A DNA stretch of 6,635 bases, taken from assembly GCA_035543875.1 (NCBI GenBank), contig DATKIY010000221.1, forward strand, positions 1 through 6,635, in the 5' to 3' direction. Position 1 is the first letter of the stretch. Each line of letters begins with the position of its first letter. Source of the DNA: DATKIY01 sp035543875 (lineage in GTDB: Bacteria; Actinomycetota; Actinomycetes; JAHEKZ01). Of the stretch, positions 5,637 through 6,635 are shown piece after piece. The notes below the pieces were generated by a model that did no database searches, was not told where the DNA came from, and worked only from the letters and a program-made list of their open reading frames with translations. Position numbers and translations under genes: made by a program.

Positions 5637-6155
5637 GTGGAGCGCGCGAAGTGCCGAGCTTGCGGTGGATCCCCAGTTGGCCAAGTAGGAGAACTGCCAC
5701 CACCACATCGCCTCATCATGACGGCCGGCCTTGAAGTGTGCCAATCCATGCACGAGGTCGGCTGCCACGTCTGAGAGATCGTCTGACAATCGCGAGACAA
5801 CAATTTCACCGTCTCGGACGTAAGGGTCGAACACCTCTACGTATTCGTCTGCCGGCCCGAGCTGCTCAGCCAACCGCTCGCGAAGTCCATCGGCGTCAGG
5901 GTCGGGACCTGCGTCGGGTTCGAAGCGATCAGAGGGCACGACATCAATAACCGCACCGAGTCGTCCACCGGCCAGAAGCAACTGCGAAACCTCCAGCAGC
6001 AGCATCGACAACGTGCCACCTGGAAAGTCGCCGCGCGCGACAGCGCCAAGTGCGATGAGGAAACTCTCGATCTGATCGGCGATCTCCGCCGTGAACTCGT
6101 CGATCTCCAGCGACACCCCACTGGAGGTCGTCGAAGCGTTCGCAGGTGTGCTCAC
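5592..6155 (-). CDS. DUF5063 domain-containing protein
   Basis: This 187-residue, acidic, soluble protein has no signal peptide or membrane segment and no known biochemical function. I recognise it as DUF5063 from the conserved C-terminal block MWWWQFSYLANWG (150-162) followed by TASSALRALHS and VAHTRLD, and from its place beside recR, as in Streptomyces-type genomes. A predicted helical N-terminal part (about 16-70) is followed by an acidic loop rich in Asp and Pro (77-90) and DEYVEVFDPY (103-112). The GTG start at 6155 is supported by AAGGGA (6161-6166) 5 bases upstream. It begins 56 bp after recR on the same strand and is probably co-transcribed with it, but a link to DNA repair is only suggested by position. 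Its last 45 bases overlap the end of the convergent lipoprotein gene. Confidence 0.9.
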   Translation of the reverse strand: MSTPANASTTSSGVSLEIDEFTAEIADQIESFLIALGAVARGDFPGGTLSMLLLEVSQLLLAGGRLGAVIDVVPSDRFEPDAGPDPDADGLRERLAEQLGPADEYVEVFDPYVRDGEIVVSRLSDDLSDVAADLVHGLAHFKAGRHDEAMWWWQFSYLANWGSTASSALRALHSAVAHTRLDVDPKS

Positions 6156-6211
6156 GTCAATCCCTTCGCTGATGATCAGAACCGAGTTTCGTGCTTATCA
6201 ATGCAACCTCA
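6156..6211 (-). other. recR-DUF5063 intercistronic gap
   Basis: The 56-bp gap holds the DUF5063 ribosome-binding site and an 11-bp inverted repeat CTGAT-G-ATCAG (6169-6179) just upstream of it. There is no terminator-like hairpin with a T-run, which is consistent with read-through from recR. Confidence 0.35.
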
Positions 6212-6635
6212 TCAAACATCGAGTGATCGTCGACCTTCGAACGCTCGACCCAGCGTGACCTCATCCGCATATTCAAGGTCACCCCCCACCGGGAGTCCAC
6301 TCGCCAATCGCGTGACTTTCAAGCCCATCGGCTTGATCAGGCGTGCCAAATAGGTCGCCGTGGCTTCGCCCTCGAGGTTGGGATCAGTAGCAATAATCAG
6401 CTCGGTGACCGTGCCGTCCGCCAATCGCGTCATCAGCTCTTTGACCCGAAGATCGTCAGGGCCGATTCCCTCAATTGGGCTAATCGCTCCGCCCAACACG
6501 TGATAGCGACCTCGGAACTCGCGGGTCCGCTCGATGGCGACGACATCCTTGGACTCCTCGACCACACAGATCTTGGCGAGGTCGCGACGGGGGTCGCGGC
6601 AAATCCGGCACTCTTCAGCCTCGGCGACGTTGCCG
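6212..6635 (-). CDS. recR: Recombination protein RecR (N-terminus outside the window)
   Basis: RecR is a ring-forming DNA-clamp protein that works with RecO (and RecF) to load RecA at gaps during recombinational repair. About 140 C-terminal residues are visible. They begin with the second half of the zinc finger, GNVAEAEECRICRDPRRD, whose ECRIC cysteine pair is intact; the first CxxC lies beyond base 6635. Then comes ICVVEESKDVVAIERT, the start of the Toprim domain with its conserved Glu, HVLGGAISPIEGIGPDDLRV, and ATDPNLEGEATATYLAR, the second acidic Toprim motif. The end, GLPVGGDLEYADEVTLGRAFEGRR, is the canonical RecR C-terminus. The frame is open to the right edge without interruption. In actinobacteria recR usually follows dnaX and the ybaB-type gene, which would be expected outside this window. 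Confidence 0.97.
   Translation of the reverse strand, partial: GNVAEAEECRICRDPRRDLAKICVVEESKDVVAIERTREFRGRYHVLGGAISPIEGIGPDDLRVKELMTRLADGTVTELIIATDPNLEGEATATYLARLIKPMGLKVTRLASGLPVGGDLEYADEVTLGRAFEGRRSLDV

Noticed and set aside
1..6635. Mobile element, phage, CRISPR, tRNA or rRNA content
   Set aside because: I saw no transposase or integrase motifs, no regular direct-repeat array, no terminal inverted repeats and no tRNA-like or rRNA-like sequence; all long stretches are explained by ordinary coding genes.

Overview
The window looks like a piece of an actinobacterial chromosome of moderate G+C (roughly 60 % by eye). The evidence is the gene order recR - DUF5063 - aspartate kinase - aspartate-semialdehyde dehydrogenase, which I recall from Streptomyces and relatives, the frequent GTG starts, and a corynebacterium-like aspartate kinase with an apparent internal start for a beta subunit. 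I cannot place it more precisely than Actinomycetes.

Layout, from the right edge in the direction of most transcription (minus strand): the 3' part of recR (recombinational repair; its start lies outside the window); a DUF5063 gene of unknown function, 56 bp downstream; a plus-strand gene for a secreted lipoprotein, whose 3' end overlaps the DUF5063 3' end by 45 bp; a 127-bp divergent intergenic region; lysC and asd, overlapping by 4 nt (ATGA), which encode the first two steps of the aspartate pathway to lysine, threonine, methionine and diaminopimelate; a 133-bp gap; a secreted trypsin-family (S1) serine protease; a shikimate-kinase-fold P-loop protein; and a short-chain dehydrogenase/reductase close to glucose 1-dehydrogenases, cut by the left edge.

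Only lysC-asd are clearly working partners. recR and DUF5063 are probably co-transcribed. The protease, kinase-like protein and SDR share a strand but show no shared pathway. I see no insertion sequence, phage gene, CRISPR array or RNA gene, and no dramatic new system. The observations most worth a second look are: an in-frame GTG with a strong ribosome-binding site inside lysC, positioned where Corynebacterium glutamicum starts its beta subunit; a shikimate-kinase homologue that keeps the ATP site but has lost most of the shikimate site; and the divergent lipoprotein with two matching C-x13-C units inserted between DUF5063 and lysC.
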